From assembly GCA_964494505.1 (NCBI GenBank), contig CAZBRO010000013.1, positions 66,228-130,227 on the forward strand: a stretch of 64,000 nucleotides of DNA. The letters are read 5' to 3'. The notes beneath the pieces were generated by a model, which had not been told where the DNA came from, searched no databases, and saw only the letters and a list, made by a program, of their open reading frames with translations. Both the position numbers and the translations under genes were made by a program. Below, in pieces: positions 53,001 through 60,474 of this stretch (within the stretch, counting starts at the first letter, position 1; the number at the start of each line of letters is the position of its first letter). The stretch comes from CAIYRG01 sp964494505 (GTDB lineage Bacteria > Pseudomonadota > Alphaproteobacteria > Micropepsales > Micropepsaceae).

Positions 53001-54701
53001 GAGGACCTGCAGATACAAGGAATGCTCATCGGCGGCGGCATGCGCCTGACGGGAAGCCTCATGAGCATGGCCGCTTCCGCGGCCGCCAATGTGCCCGATT
53101 TCGAAGTCGGCCCGACCGGCATGGGCGTCCATGGAACGGCGAAATATGGCGGATCGACCGTCGCCAACATCGCAGGATACCTAGGAGAGTCGCTCGCGCT
53201 CAGCGGGGAAGCCGCACAAACCGGCGCCGGCGCCTCCGGGATTCTGGGTGGCCATTATCGCCGCCAAGACGAATGGGATTTCCAGAAGGACCTCGCAATC
53301 GGAGAACTGGCCCAGATCGACAAACAGCTTGCCGCCGCCGACATCCGGATTGCGGTCGCCAATCTCGACGTCTCGAATCAGCAGCTCCAGATCGACAACG
53401 CGGCGAAGATCGAGGACACGCTGCGCACCAAATACACCAACGCAGAACTCTATTCCTGGATGGTGACGCAAATCTCCACGACCTATTACCAGGCCTACAA
53501 GCTCGCCTACGATCTCGCCAAGCGGGCGGAACGCTGTTACCGCTACGAACTTGGCGTGGCGTCGTCGAATTTCATCCAGTTCGGCTATTGGGACAGCTTG
53601 CGCAAGGGCCTCAATGCCGGCGAGCAGCTTGCGCTCGATCTTAAGCGGATGGACGCGTCCTATCTGCAGACGAACCGCAGGGAATATGAGATCACGCGTC
53701 AGGTATCTCTTGTACTTTACGATCCTCAGGCGTTCGTCAATCTGCGCCAGCAAGGCTGGTGCGAGGTGGATTTGCCCGAAGAGCTGTTCGATGCCGATTA
53801 TCCGGGTCACTATTTCCGCCGCCTGAAGACGGTGAGCCTGACGGTGCCCTGCGTCGCGGGGCCCTATACGCCGATCAATTGCAGGCTGACCTTGCTTTCG
53901 AGCCGCATCCGGACGAGCGCGCTGGCCGGGGCGAAATACCCCGAGCAGAACGCGCCCAACGATGCGCGGTTTTCGCACGATTATGCCGCGATCCAGAGCG
54001 TAGCAACCAGTCATGGCCAGAACGATTCGGGACTGTTCGAGGTCAATTTCCGCGACGAACGCTACCTTCCGTTCGAGGGTGCGGGCGCCGTCTCCCACTG
54101 GCGGATCGATCTTCCGCGCGACTGCAACGCGTTCGATTTCGACACGCTGTCAGACGTGGTGATGAGGGTCTCCTATACCGCGCGCGACGGGGGAAAGCCG
54201 CTTGCCGATGCCGCACGCAAATCCTTGCGCGCGCGCTGGGCAACCACCGATCAGGAAGACGGTGTCGCGCCCACCACGCCGCTCCGCCGGCTGTTCCGCG
54301 TGCGTTTCGAATTCAGCGATGCATGGATGCAATTCCGCAATGCGCTTTCGTCCGGAGATGCCGCGATGACGCTGACCATAGATCGCGACCGCTTCCCCTA
54401 TCAGTTCCGCGGAGTGCCGGTGACGATGATGAACGTGCAGCTGCTCGCCATGCTCAGCAGCACGGTGCCGCAAAATTCCGTCACCGTGACGGTGGCTCCG
54501 CCACAGGGCCAGGCGCGCGACCTGGTTCTGGTGGCCGCTCCCGATCCCACCGTTCTGGTGTCGCCATTGTTCGATCTTTCGCCCGGCATCGACCTGGGAA
54601 GCAACGTCAGTTGGGTCATATCGGCGAAGGCGGGATTCCCCATTGCAAATGTGCGGGACTTCGCGATCCTCCTGACCTATACGGTCAAATTGCCTACCTA
54701 A
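44094..54701 (+). CDS. Tc toxin A component (TcA-like), extended form
   Basis: About 3535 residues, against about 2500 in Photorhabdus TcdA. Two transthyretin-like beta-sandwiches come first (about 1-90 and 110-185, with GRFEMIL and VVRGTVFNADGS...DGSYEIHY). A VRP1-like shell region carries C746-D-C748-D-D-C751 then SIYGPAAYFVDLLHML. A PA14-like insert lies at about 1430-1570 (AVWTGYLLPLGDGDHSFVL). Next is the neuraminidase-like region (RRLYLFWALFSE, about 2041), then FFHVPYLIAARLMQDARYDD (about 2580) and the helical pore domain with GGHYRRQDEWDFQKDLA (about 3056) and KYTNAELYSWMV. Last is the TcB-binding C-terminus (FSDAWMQFRNAL). By family it forms a pentameric bell that binds cells and injects the TcC tail. 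GAGAGGGG precedes the ATG, 58 bases after the TcB-TcC gene. Confidence 0.88.
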   Translation: MAYSLVGTLIPIPASGANLRIEAWDAAGLCPDLIDVAASDARGRFEMILDPDYLAALLPEKVPQIAFRIFNSGKAVAQAKQIVWAVNTQTAQLQIPLAAAANPTTALVPAQAVVRGTVFNADGSSAPNRTVQAFDSNLAATGFAQVQLGQATTAADGSYEIHYVMPPNGKLKPDLIVRVEAIAPPSTNVPARPPAASSALISNAPTVAMVDLGLDDAVAALPSEYRALATLAQPVAGRAKLGLADLTDEQIVFVAGSTGIQPDRMTTMAQAAQLARDAGGGIDAEIFYGLLRSGHEGDLAALASVPVDVQRPRLELAIERNLISATYEPQIDTILTQLQNAVAARAMPATGASSVSTALANALASRDVQTAFVARWIGRTRSVQQFWNDVRTDAALGPSAGDLETTLRLDMLFGGFQPALAELKARRQAGSIKSLRDLARWRDGDWQAFLTATGTPASVPGDTQAAKVAAWAAKLQLSVRTAFPTEYLRGRAAVAPPPLPTKFVPILAAANPALDLTRPLPDAPNWGTIAVADQPAARAEWAQFQREARTFGAVPARALLASVVQASGVNPIRSAANQVLAASTADFELTTVDQYLTANPKALDGVDAGARPAVIGYLKGVQRIVRLAGKPEAVEQLLADGLDSAMRIARIPRAEFVDRYTTLFGGDATAHDVFSAAFRSAATAQLALTTVAQSMTDISPWAIRGGSTAKFSPPDFGAVLSLMKNAAGATDGAASWPTLFQGEAWCDCDDCQSIYGPAAYFVDLLHMLDPDGSDDAPVDHLFARRPDLPNLLLTCDNTNTALPYIDVVNEILELHIAANNGYVNPATGQPYATSTSYDSTGLSAAELRAVPQNLIGDVYDKALTEAVFPFTLPFRRALAVMRSYLDELGTSYYDVLDAFGPGTGSDGLSAAERLAAETLGLTIRQFKLIAGMPVPDDQPLALPAFYGYDAQDPNWQAKLAAVPELLLRTGIAYDDLYALIGDQTQSGTYFLNRDGAVALDPPVACQIDGTSLHAAADTWDRLHRFIRLWRATSWSIADLDRVLFAIGAQADHSVTLDRDALRRVALVESTLDALDQPLAAVLALWSDLDSWGTDSLYLSLFQNRNVARLDDAAAFRLAGDPTAKPATGAGELATATEPMSSHVATILAALRIAAADLEAIWDHALEVAAFGAAVTTRDQTLLNLHNLTVVYRYTVLAKGLSLRIADLVELLRLTGANPFTANDPAPTLAFIDQVTAVGASGCSVATLAYLYRCYAAPGQGPAPADSVVSDALAKIWTALRGVRQDTAIAEDPDGTLLASRLALVQPPEIVRAILDALDPSKGLSAAARKQALDDGLEPILGAGLADAETQVLGTPDPDPNDAIALAARKLANQTAVLVSVSAALRISFSQSAAVSVVAGTLGLTDSMARALLTDWIPGDGGTALDTLLDLAGGGLNRQLFDGAGYTNPEQGTEIADSVALQTTMGTAPRGAVWTGYLLPLGDGDHSFVLRTDGACSIAIGDAPEISFPAQLDGTRPLIVDNAPPPVTLTADRLVKIVVRYDSGSAPGTFALLWKLAGASTATPVAPEYMFPTLTALVEDGKGPGFAWKRAHKASLLILGLGLTEEEIAYAESGDQPFGAFHLRDLPMQAPAPDAIHAAMARWQELAAFIRVRASLPVSDTTLAGVLESRTPANTPDPLGWWTESLCAAAGWDPDAVQPLLTPVPDWTASGATVVAGLLAGVAGALPAGGPFELGRRLAALQRCLDLVKRIGVSGDAPAGTRPTLRLWAAAEPDSVAAGEAVQAVRARYTDDTQWYQVAQTRNDTLRQQQRDALVAHIMPRITIDGAPPKDVNALYEHFLIDVEMCACGQTSRVLQGISTVQLFIQRILLGLEKPISPSRIDPDKWEWNQEYRVWQANREIFLYPENWIDPELRVDKTPFFADLQSQLSQGPLDSDNVEEAFEDYLLKLDQVSRLKICALHWQREGKLTDADSEISNAAIIDTLHVVARTPGAHPVYFYRTLLGTASGNGGTEWTPWQKIDVDIQSDGDAGDVHILLVTYDRRLYLFWALFSEVPEPSQPGATEGDSPSPPLTHWEIRLAWSTCRNGVWSAKQVSSQSIVSNRFITEGESGAYKDAIHEYKHRLNQANSIYRKAAQKVTAAENDLWTELGNGSSGMRHALIQSIAAVVGSDVNDIYSVLSTLFFFLLNNVEDLEAWLNGQHTTFPSWIDGIYKQVAQWHQDDGNVPLIATPAAASLKKDYDRILDLRKTRDDLLDEYEKLKKALADFNGGMSALAVPGYTKRSDHTFWISTADGVDIDVARHDDKSSPRQIGTFSLSEDGRSLSAKSVGSGRYNLSRQTPRHSDPDINAFRVDVSGGKGLDLEGMPNLLGRVHDADFFDEHWWHHPATSDNPRPFFVAKGSDVEVALPFAAQTVDEPAVSPIFEQGGVAISGNYVLPGINPVQNAPPGGPQQQTRASDALQVSANEPMVEDAAEIIQDGKSFGLNMFAPNTLPTVTVQPLYCFEPAHHPFVRSLIKRLERDGVDGLLKTRAQNPSGSDHGEHGAYFDSTYDPSAAFVSYPYSPHDVDFRPQGPYAPYNWELFFHVPYLIAARLMQDARYDDARRWLHYIFDPTASSKEDAPTRFWKLQPFRDNTDTLNAAQLMTALATNAPPDVAASVKAEIDQWNRYPADPHRIARLRLSAYQKAIVFKYLDNLIAWADSLFTQNTIETINQATQLYVFASDLLGPRPEHVPQKSDIQPFTYSQVRGQLDQMSDMVAEVECMIYPAPQSKSMNPPQPVAHALLGIGHLGLIWPSAATPDVPTVPLAFCVPPNSKLLSYFDTIDDRLFKIRHCMNIEGVVQQLPLFQPPIDPALLVRAAAMGLDIGSILADLSAPLPFHRFSTMLGRALELCADLKSLGGQLLSALEKQDAEALALLRAANDSALLKAVLDIKKQQVKEAETNKDALQKSRDVAQAKYAYYASRAFMNVWEDLQIQGMLIGGGMRLTGSLMSMAASAAANVPDFEVGPTGMGVHGTAKYGGSTVANIAGYLGESLALSGEAAQTGAGASGILGGHYRRQDEWDFQKDLAIGELAQIDKQLAAADIRIAVANLDVSNQQLQIDNAAKIEDTLRTKYTNAELYSWMVTQISTTYYQAYKLAYDLAKRAERCYRYELGVASSNFIQFGYWDSLRKGLNAGEQLALDLKRMDASYLQTNRREYEITRQVSLVLYDPQAFVNLRQQGWCEVDLPEELFDADYPGHYFRRLKTVSLTVPCVAGPYTPINCRLTLLSSRIRTSALAGAKYPEQNAPNDARFSHDYAAIQSVATSHGQNDSGLFEVNFRDERYLPFEGAGAVSHWRIDLPRDCNAFDFDTLSDVVMRVSYTARDGGKPLADAARKSLRARWATTDQEDGVAPTTPLRRLFRVRFEFSDAWMQFRNALSSGDAAMTLTIDRDRFPYQFRGVPVTMMNVQLLAMLSSTVPQNSVTVTVAPPQGQARDLVLVAAPDPTVLVSPLFDLSPGIDLGSNVSWVISAKAGFPIANVRDFAILLTYTVKLPT

Positions 54702-54722
54702 CGCCCGGCCGGCCGGACGCCG

Positions 54723-55241
54723 TCACTTCTTGATGATGCGAGGGGGATAGAAGGGGAAGCGGGCAATGCCGTCGGACGGCTTCTCGGGCCGATATTTGTC
54801 GTGGCAACTCTGGCAGATATCCGACAGATGGTCCGCGGCCGCTCCCAATTTCATCGTGTCCTTGGCTTTGACGGCAGCTCGAATCTGCAAAGCCGTTTGC
54901 TGGACATCGCGGGTCCAAGCCTGCCAATCGGCGTTTGCCACCCATTCGCGGTCCTTTTTTCCCGTCCCCCCGGCTGCGATGAACGTCACGGACGCGATGA
55001 GATTGATGGCGTCCTGCTCCCCGAGCAGCCACTCCTGGTTGGTAGGTTTATCAACGCCCTCCAGAGCCCAAATCCCATCGGACGGGATTTCGACATTCGC
55101 GCGCATCAACTCCAGGAGCGTGAGCGGCGGGCTGGTAAGCGAAGCCGATGCGCCATTCGCCGCTCCCGCCAAAAGAAGGATTCCCGAGAGCCCTATCGCA
55201 GGCAACGCCGCCGATAGCGCAAGTTTACGCCAGTTCGTCAT
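54723..55241 (-). CDS. Exported c-type cytochrome, cytochrome c'-like
   Basis: A 172-residue protein with a signal peptide (SAALPAIGLSGILLLAGAANG) and a single haem site close to the C-terminus, C143-Q-S-C146-H147 followed by DKYRP. A haem site at the end of a helical domain is the cytochrome c' / four-helix-bundle arrangement. GGGAGGG precedes the ATG at 55241. It is convergent with the TcA gene (21-bp gap) and divergent from the sigma factor gene; no functional link to either is evident. Confidence 0.75.
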   Translation of the reverse strand: MTNWRKLALSAALPAIGLSGILLLAGAANGASASLTSPPLTLLELMRANVEIPSDGIWALEGVDKPTNQEWLLGEQDAINLIASVTFIAAGGTGKKDREWVANADWQAWTRDVQQTALQIRAAVKAKDTMKLGAAADHLSDICQSCHDKYRPEKPSDGIARFPFYPPRIIKK

Positions 55242-55466
55242 GCAGACACCCTCCCTTAACCCGTAACCTAAAATACGATGCTCAGGTGAAGAACCCTCAT
55301 CGCAACCCGCGCGCGGCGACCTTTTGCAGTCGCCGCCCTTGGATCGATTTGTGCTTTAGCGGTCAGTCATCCTCGCGTCCTGCCGGCGAGGTGACTGCTC
55401 CCAACGGAGGGAAGCCGGCTCCCCGGCGGCTCTTGCGCTCTTTCAGGTTTTGGGCATTCATGGGTC

Positions 55467-56069
55467 ATGCCCGGAGTTTCGCATGAGCGCGCGCTATGGT
55501 TGTCGCGGCACATATTGCCGCACGAACCTGCCTTGCGAGCGTGGCTCAAGCATAAGGGCGCCGCGGGCCTGGATCCCGACGATATCGTTCAGGAAGCCTA
55601 TGCCCGGCTCGCCGCGTTGGAGTCGGTTCAGTTCATCCGCCATCCGAAGAACTACCTCTTCCAGGCCGCGTACTCCGTGATCGCCTCGCATCTGCGGCGT
55701 TCCAGGATCGTCTCCATCGACCAGGCTGCTGACGTCGAGAATCTCAGATTGGCGGTCGAAGCGCCCTCTCCTGAGCAGCAGCTTGCCGACCGGCAGGAAC
55801 TGCGGATGATTGCCGAAGCCATTGCGTCTCTTCCCGTCGCGTATCGTCAGGTACTCGTGTTGCGCCGTGTCGAGGGCCTCTCTCAGCGCGAAGTCGCGGT
55901 ACGGCTTGGGATCAGTGAGAATTCGGTGGAACACCATATGGGGCGCGCCATCCGGCTTTTGATGGATATTTTTGGCCGCGGCGGAAAACGGCGGTCCCAA
56001 GCGTCTATAGGCCCGGATAAAGATAATCTACGGTCGGATGAGCCAGCGGAAAGCAAGTCGATCAGTTGA
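55467..56069 (+). CDS. ECF sigma factor, FecI-like
   Basis: A 200-residue sigma-70 family factor. Region 2 contains GLDPDDIVQEAYARLAALE and the -10 recognition helix area HPKNYLFQAAYSVIASHLRR. Region 4 contains LPVAYRQVLVLRRVEGLSQR and VRLGISENSVEHHMGRAIR. It should direct transcription of an iron or nutrient uptake operon when released by FecR. The ATG at 55467 has only a weak ribosome site. The gene overlaps fecR by 32 bases. Confidence 0.9.
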   Translation: MPGVSHERALWLSRHILPHEPALRAWLKHKGAAGLDPDDIVQEAYARLAALESVQFIRHPKNYLFQAAYSVIASHLRRSRIVSIDQAADVENLRLAVEAPSPEQQLADRQELRMIAEAIASLPVAYRQVLVLRRVEGLSQREVAVRLGISENSVEHHMGRAIRLLMDIFGRGGKRRSQASIGPDKDNLRSDEPAESKSIS

Positions 56070-57069
56070 CGATGCGGCCGCGCAATGGGCCGCTCGTGTC
56101 GACCGCGGCGATCTCTCCGCCGAGGACGAGCATGCTCTCGAAGCGTGGCTTGCGAGGGATCCCCGGCATCTCGGAGCCTTTGCCAAGGCTCGTGCGGTCG
56201 CAGTTCATCTGGAACGCGCGCGCGCGCTTGGCGCACAATTTGAACCCGAACGGTTTGTCGCCAATTCGGCGCCCCCTCTGCGGCGCCGCGTGGTGCTCCT
56301 CGGCGGCATTGCAGTGGCGGCATCCATCGTGGGCGTTGCGGTCGGATTGAAATCCCGGCGGGCCGCCCCGGGTTCCTCATCTCCGCAAACGAACCGCGCA
56401 GCGGCGGACGAACCACCGAGCGATGCGCGCAGGTTCAGCACGCGGCTCGGCGAGACCCAAGTGATCCCGCTGGAGGATGGCTCGATCGTTACGCTCAATA
56501 CCGCGTCCGCAATCACCGTGAGCTACACTCCGACACGGCGCTCCGTCGCGCTGGTTGCGGGCGAAGCCCTGTTCGATGTGTCACCGGACCGGGTCCGGCC
56601 TTTCATCGTTTCCGCGCGCGACACGGAAATCCGCGCGGTTGGCACGAGCTTCACCGTCCAGAGTCTGCCGGAGCGTCCCGTCAGCGTGCTGGTTCAGGAG
56701 GGCGTCGTGGAGGTTCGTCATCCCCAGATTCGGGGCTCGGCGCTGGTCCGCGTTGCGGCAAACAGCCGTATTATCGCGGCTGGCGACGCACCGATGATCC
56801 CGAAACCGGTTCCGCCGCAGGAGGTTGACCGCGAACTCGTGTGGCGCGTAGGCCGCCTGGCGTTCGAGGGAGAGACGCTGGCAGAAGCGGCCGAGAAATT
56901 CGCCCGTTACAGTGAAACGCGAATTCTCATCGGGGACGCATCGCTCGCCGGAGAAAGGATCACCGGACTTTTCGTCTCCAACGATCCGGTCGGGTTCGCA
57001 AAAGCGGCGGCAATCAGCCTGAACGCGCGGGCGGAGGTCGGCGATGGAGTGGTACGGCTAACGCGTTAG
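56038..57069 (+). CDS. FecR-family anti-sigma/transmembrane signal protein
   Basis: A 343-residue protein with an N-terminal cytoplasmic DUF4880-type domain (AAQWAARVDRGDLSAEDEHA and WLARDPRHLGAFAKAR), one membrane helix (VVLLGGIAVAASIVGVAVGL, about 82-102) and the periplasmic FecR domain (RLGETQVIPLEDGSIVTLNT, VALVAGEALFDV, ISARD-like core). It relays the state of the TonB receptor to the ECF sigma factor. The C-terminal part (FEGETLAEAAEKFARYSETR) is the STN-like segment that meets the receptor. Confidence 0.9.
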   Translation: MSQRKASRSVDDAAAQWAARVDRGDLSAEDEHALEAWLARDPRHLGAFAKARAVAVHLERARALGAQFEPERFVANSAPPLRRRVVLLGGIAVAASIVGVAVGLKSRRAAPGSSSPQTNRAAADEPPSDARRFSTRLGETQVIPLEDGSIVTLNTASAITVSYTPTRRSVALVAGEALFDVSPDRVRPFIVSARDTEIRAVGTSFTVQSLPERPVSVLVQEGVVEVRHPQIRGSALVRVAANSRIIAAGDAPMIPKPVPPQEVDRELVWRVGRLAFEGETLAEAAEKFARYSETRILIGDASLAGERITGLFVSNDPVGFAKAAAISLNARAEVGDGVVRLTR

Positions 57070-57157
57070 TCGAAAAACCGTCGAGTGTCGGCGGATTTCT
57101 CCAAGCTGGGCGTCTAACCCTCAAGATAAGCGTCACAAGAGCGTCAAGGGGAGGAAG

Positions 57158-60100
57158 ATGGCATTTGCTCTAAATAGGGCTGCTTTGATGGGCGGCGTTG
57201 CAGTTGCTGTCGTCGGTTGGGCGGCAGACGGGTCGGCGCAGCAGCGCAATTTCGACGTGCCGTCCAATGACGCGGTCAAGGCCATACCGGAGTTTGCACG
57301 CCAAGCCGGAATCCAGATACTCGCTCCGGCCGCCGGCTTGCAAGGTGTGCGCACGCCCGAGATCAGGGGCACGCTGGAGTTGCACGCCGCGCTGTCCAAT
57401 CTCCTGGCCGGCACCCCCATTGTGATAGCCGCCGACGACGGTCAGACGATTGTCTTGTCCGCGGCTAAGGAGAATGGGGCCCCCGCGCCGCTGAGGCTCG
57501 CTCAGGCAGAAGCGCCCGCGCCGGTTCCGCTGGCCGAGAGTCCTGCCCTGGAACAGGTTCTTGTCACGGGCTCCCTTATTCGGGGGGCCACCGCCGTCGG
57601 TGCTCCGGTGGCCAAATTGGACACCACGGATTTTCTGGAAACCGGCGCTCTCACCACGACGGACGTGCTGAAGAACATCCCCGCCGTCAGCCTCATTCCA
57701 TCGGCGAGTCCCCAGGCGACGTTCTCCAATCTTGGCAAGGTGAACCCGATCAATATCCACGGGGTGGGTTCGCTTGAGACCCTCCTTCTCGTGGATGGCG
57801 TTCGCACCCCGCTGCAGGGCAAGAATCGCTACAACGACCCCTCCATCGTACCGTCTATTGCGGTGGATCATGTGGATGTCCTCGCGGACGGGGCCTCCGC
57901 GACCTATGGGTCGGACGCAGTGGCGGGGGTCGTCAATGTCATCCTGAAGCGAAATTTCGATGGCGCAATCTCGCAGGGACACGTCGCGTTCGGAGACGAT
58001 TTTTTCCAGTGGCAAGCCTCGCAATTGTTCGGCCGTACCTGGAATGGCGGCGATGTCGCGGTGAGCATGGATTATTACGACGAAGGCACGCTCCACGCCA
58101 AAGATCGCGCGTCCCTTTACACCTATAACCTCACCAATGTCGGTTATCTCGACCGCACGCCGGCCGGAGCGTCCTTTCCCGCAACACTGTCGACGGGCAA
58201 TGCGAAATTCAACAACAATGTGGGCGGAGCGTGCTCGAACTGCTTCGCTGCACCTAGCGGACTTGGTCCTGCCTCGGTCGTCAGTTTCGCAACGCTCACG
58301 GCCGGTACCAACAACGAGCAAAATATCTATGCGCTCGCCGACATTCTGCCGCATGACAAGCGCGCCAGCACGACCCTGACCTTCGATCAGGACATCACGC
58401 CGGATGTCCAGTTCTTCGCCGAAGGCTACTATTCCAATCGGCGCTCGCGGGAAAATTATTCCCCGAGTTTTCCTCCCGGCACGAACAATTCCGCGAACAA
58501 CCTGACGCTCCCATCCAACTATCCCTATCTCACCGGTGCCCCGTCGGGCCTGAAGGCCAGCTACAATTTTTCTCCCACTCTTAACCCTTACATATCGGGT
58601 GCCGAGACCGCGGACCGCTACGCTGGCGGATTCAACGTCAAATTGCCGTTCGACTGGAACTCCAAGTTTCTCTACGCCACGTCCGAAGACCGCATGACGG
58701 TGAATCAGGAGAACCAGGTCAACGTCAACAACGTCAACGTGTTGCTTGGAAATACGGTGGCGCCCGTCACCGTTCCGGGCTCGCCGACCGAGACGGTTTC
58801 GATCACGCGGCCTTCGACCCTGCCCATTTTGAACGTGCTCTGCGATCCCACGGCGTTTACCTGCCTCAATGCGGATCAGATCGCCTTCATTCAAGCCTAC
58901 TCACACGAGATTTCGGACTACATACGGCACGAGGCCAACGTCACCCTGGACGGACCGCTTTTCTCGCTTCCCGGCGGAGAGGTTCGTCTTGCCGTGGGCG
59001 GCGATTACTACAAGGACACCTATTCGCAAACCAACGAATCCACCGCGACCGGGCCGTCGGCGCAAACGCCTGTTCCGGCTTCCACGGCTTTGGGGACGGC
59101 AGCATTTCTGTCGCGCGAAGTTTATGCGGTTTTCGGCGAACTCAACGTACCGTTGGTCGGAAGCGACAATGCTTTGCCGCTGGTCCAAAGGCTGGATGTG
59201 GAGATTTCCGGCCGATATGACCATTACAGTGATTTCGGCAACACCTCCAATCCGAGAGTCGGAGTCGATTGGGGTGTTATCGACGGCGTGACCTTGCGGG
59301 GAAGCTGGGGAACATCCTTCCGGGCGCCGACGCTGGTCGATACCTCGAATGTCGGCCGTACCATCTCCGGCGTGAATGCGCAGATCGCCGGCCAGACAAA
59401 CGGCACCCCCAACTGCCCCGCGGGCGCCACCCAGCCTGTGCCGGGTTCCTCGGGGGCGGCGATCCTTGCGGCGATTGGGGGCACCTGCGCCTTGAACCCG
59501 TTCTCGGGCGGGTTGAACGACAAAGGCGGCGGCGGCGGGCTTGCCGGCCTGTTGCGTCCGGCCGGTTCGACTCTCGGCCCGGAGACGGCAAAAACGTGGA
59601 CGGCAGGCGCGAATTTCGCACCCCCGCAGATCCCTGGGCTCGATCTCGATGTCACGTATTACAATCTTTCGATCGCGAAGGTTTTGGGCGCCGTCGCCAG
59701 CACCAACCGGCTCACCGATCCAAGCCTTGCCTTCTCCAATCTGGTTGTTGGCCAGCCTGGGTTTGCCAATGCCGTAAATGCGCTGCTCAATAGCGGCTCG
59801 TCGCTGGTGTCGCCGACTTTTGCGAATCAGGTCTCGTTCATCGCCGACAACAGCACGAACAATCTCGGCAGCTTCGATCAGGAAGGCTTGGATTTCCGGG
59901 CGAGTTATGTCCTTCCGTTCGACGAGTATGGCACCTGGCATCTCGGCGCGGTGGGCAGCTACATCTTCCACCAACTCTATTCGCCGGCACCCGGCGCCAC
60001 GGCCACGGACATCTCGAACACGTTGAATAGCGGTCCGGAGAATATCGGCGCCTTGCGGCTGAGGGTCCGCGGCAATATCGGCTGGAATTCGGACAGCGGG

Positions 60101-60409
60101 GTCAGCGTCAATCTTTTCGCCAATTACCAGAACGCCTACAAGAACACGCAGGCGATTGTGTTCCCGACAAGCGGCGTGGTGCCTTCGTTCACGACCTTCG
60201 ATGTTGCCGTTGGCTACGATCTCGGAGACCGCCCGGCGAATGACTATCTCAAGAAGATCAATTTCGAGCTGGTCGTGAACAATGTATTCGCGCCGAAGCT
60301 TCCCGTCGTTGTCTATACGCAGGGCGGCGGCGGCACTACCGCATTCGACGGCGTGAATTTCAGCCCGCTCGGACGCATCATTTCTTTCACGATCACGAAG
60401 ACGTGGTGA
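57158..60409 (+). CDS. TonB-dependent receptor with STN signalling domain
   Basis: A 1083-residue outer-membrane receptor. After a signal peptide (VAVAVVGWAADGSAQ) comes the STN/secretin domain (about 30-105, FDVPSNDAVKAIPEFARQAG), the plug with LEQVLVTGSLIRG and a DHVDVLADGASATYGSDA segment, then the beta-barrel with long loops, ending ISFTITKTW with the usual C-terminal aromatic. The STN domain marks a transducer that signals through FecR to the sigma factor encoded just upstream. GGGGAGGAAG precedes the ATG at 57158. A glycine-rich loop (DKGGGGGLAG) lies about two thirds along. The ligand is unknown; iron chelate is the default guess, but carbohydrates and other compounds are possible. Confidence 0.9.
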   Translation: MAFALNRAALMGGVAVAVVGWAADGSAQQRNFDVPSNDAVKAIPEFARQAGIQILAPAAGLQGVRTPEIRGTLELHAALSNLLAGTPIVIAADDGQTIVLSAAKENGAPAPLRLAQAEAPAPVPLAESPALEQVLVTGSLIRGATAVGAPVAKLDTTDFLETGALTTTDVLKNIPAVSLIPSASPQATFSNLGKVNPINIHGVGSLETLLLVDGVRTPLQGKNRYNDPSIVPSIAVDHVDVLADGASATYGSDAVAGVVNVILKRNFDGAISQGHVAFGDDFFQWQASQLFGRTWNGGDVAVSMDYYDEGTLHAKDRASLYTYNLTNVGYLDRTPAGASFPATLSTGNAKFNNNVGGACSNCFAAPSGLGPASVVSFATLTAGTNNEQNIYALADILPHDKRASTTLTFDQDITPDVQFFAEGYYSNRRSRENYSPSFPPGTNNSANNLTLPSNYPYLTGAPSGLKASYNFSPTLNPYISGAETADRYAGGFNVKLPFDWNSKFLYATSEDRMTVNQENQVNVNNVNVLLGNTVAPVTVPGSPTETVSITRPSTLPILNVLCDPTAFTCLNADQIAFIQAYSHEISDYIRHEANVTLDGPLFSLPGGEVRLAVGGDYYKDTYSQTNESTATGPSAQTPVPASTALGTAAFLSREVYAVFGELNVPLVGSDNALPLVQRLDVEISGRYDHYSDFGNTSNPRVGVDWGVIDGVTLRGSWGTSFRAPTLVDTSNVGRTISGVNAQIAGQTNGTPNCPAGATQPVPGSSGAAILAAIGGTCALNPFSGGLNDKGGGGGLAGLLRPAGSTLGPETAKTWTAGANFAPPQIPGLDLDVTYYNLSIAKVLGAVASTNRLTDPSLAFSNLVVGQPGFANAVNALLNSGSSLVSPTFANQVSFIADNSTNNLGSFDQEGLDFRASYVLPFDEYGTWHLGAVGSYIFHQLYSPAPGATATDISNTLNSGPENIGALRLRVRGNIGWNSDSGVSVNLFANYQNAYKNTQAIVFPTSGVVPSFTTFDVAVGYDLGDRPANDYLKKINFELVVNNVFAPKLPVVVYTQGGGGTTAFDGVNFSPLGRIISFTITKTW

Positions 60410-60474
60410 CGCGGCTGGCACTATCGGCGTACGGAATGTTCAGTATCGCTTAGCGGTCCAAAGGAGATGTGGCC

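Noticed and set aside
51096..53132. A 678-codon minus-strand frame opposite TcA.
   Set aside because: Antisense shadow of TcA motifs; composition is His/Arg/Gly-rich and unlike any family.
57170..60421. Two minus-strand frames (57170-58894, 58901-60421) opposite the TonB receptor.
   Set aside because: Shadows of the receptor gene, which has a good ribosome site and complete domain order.
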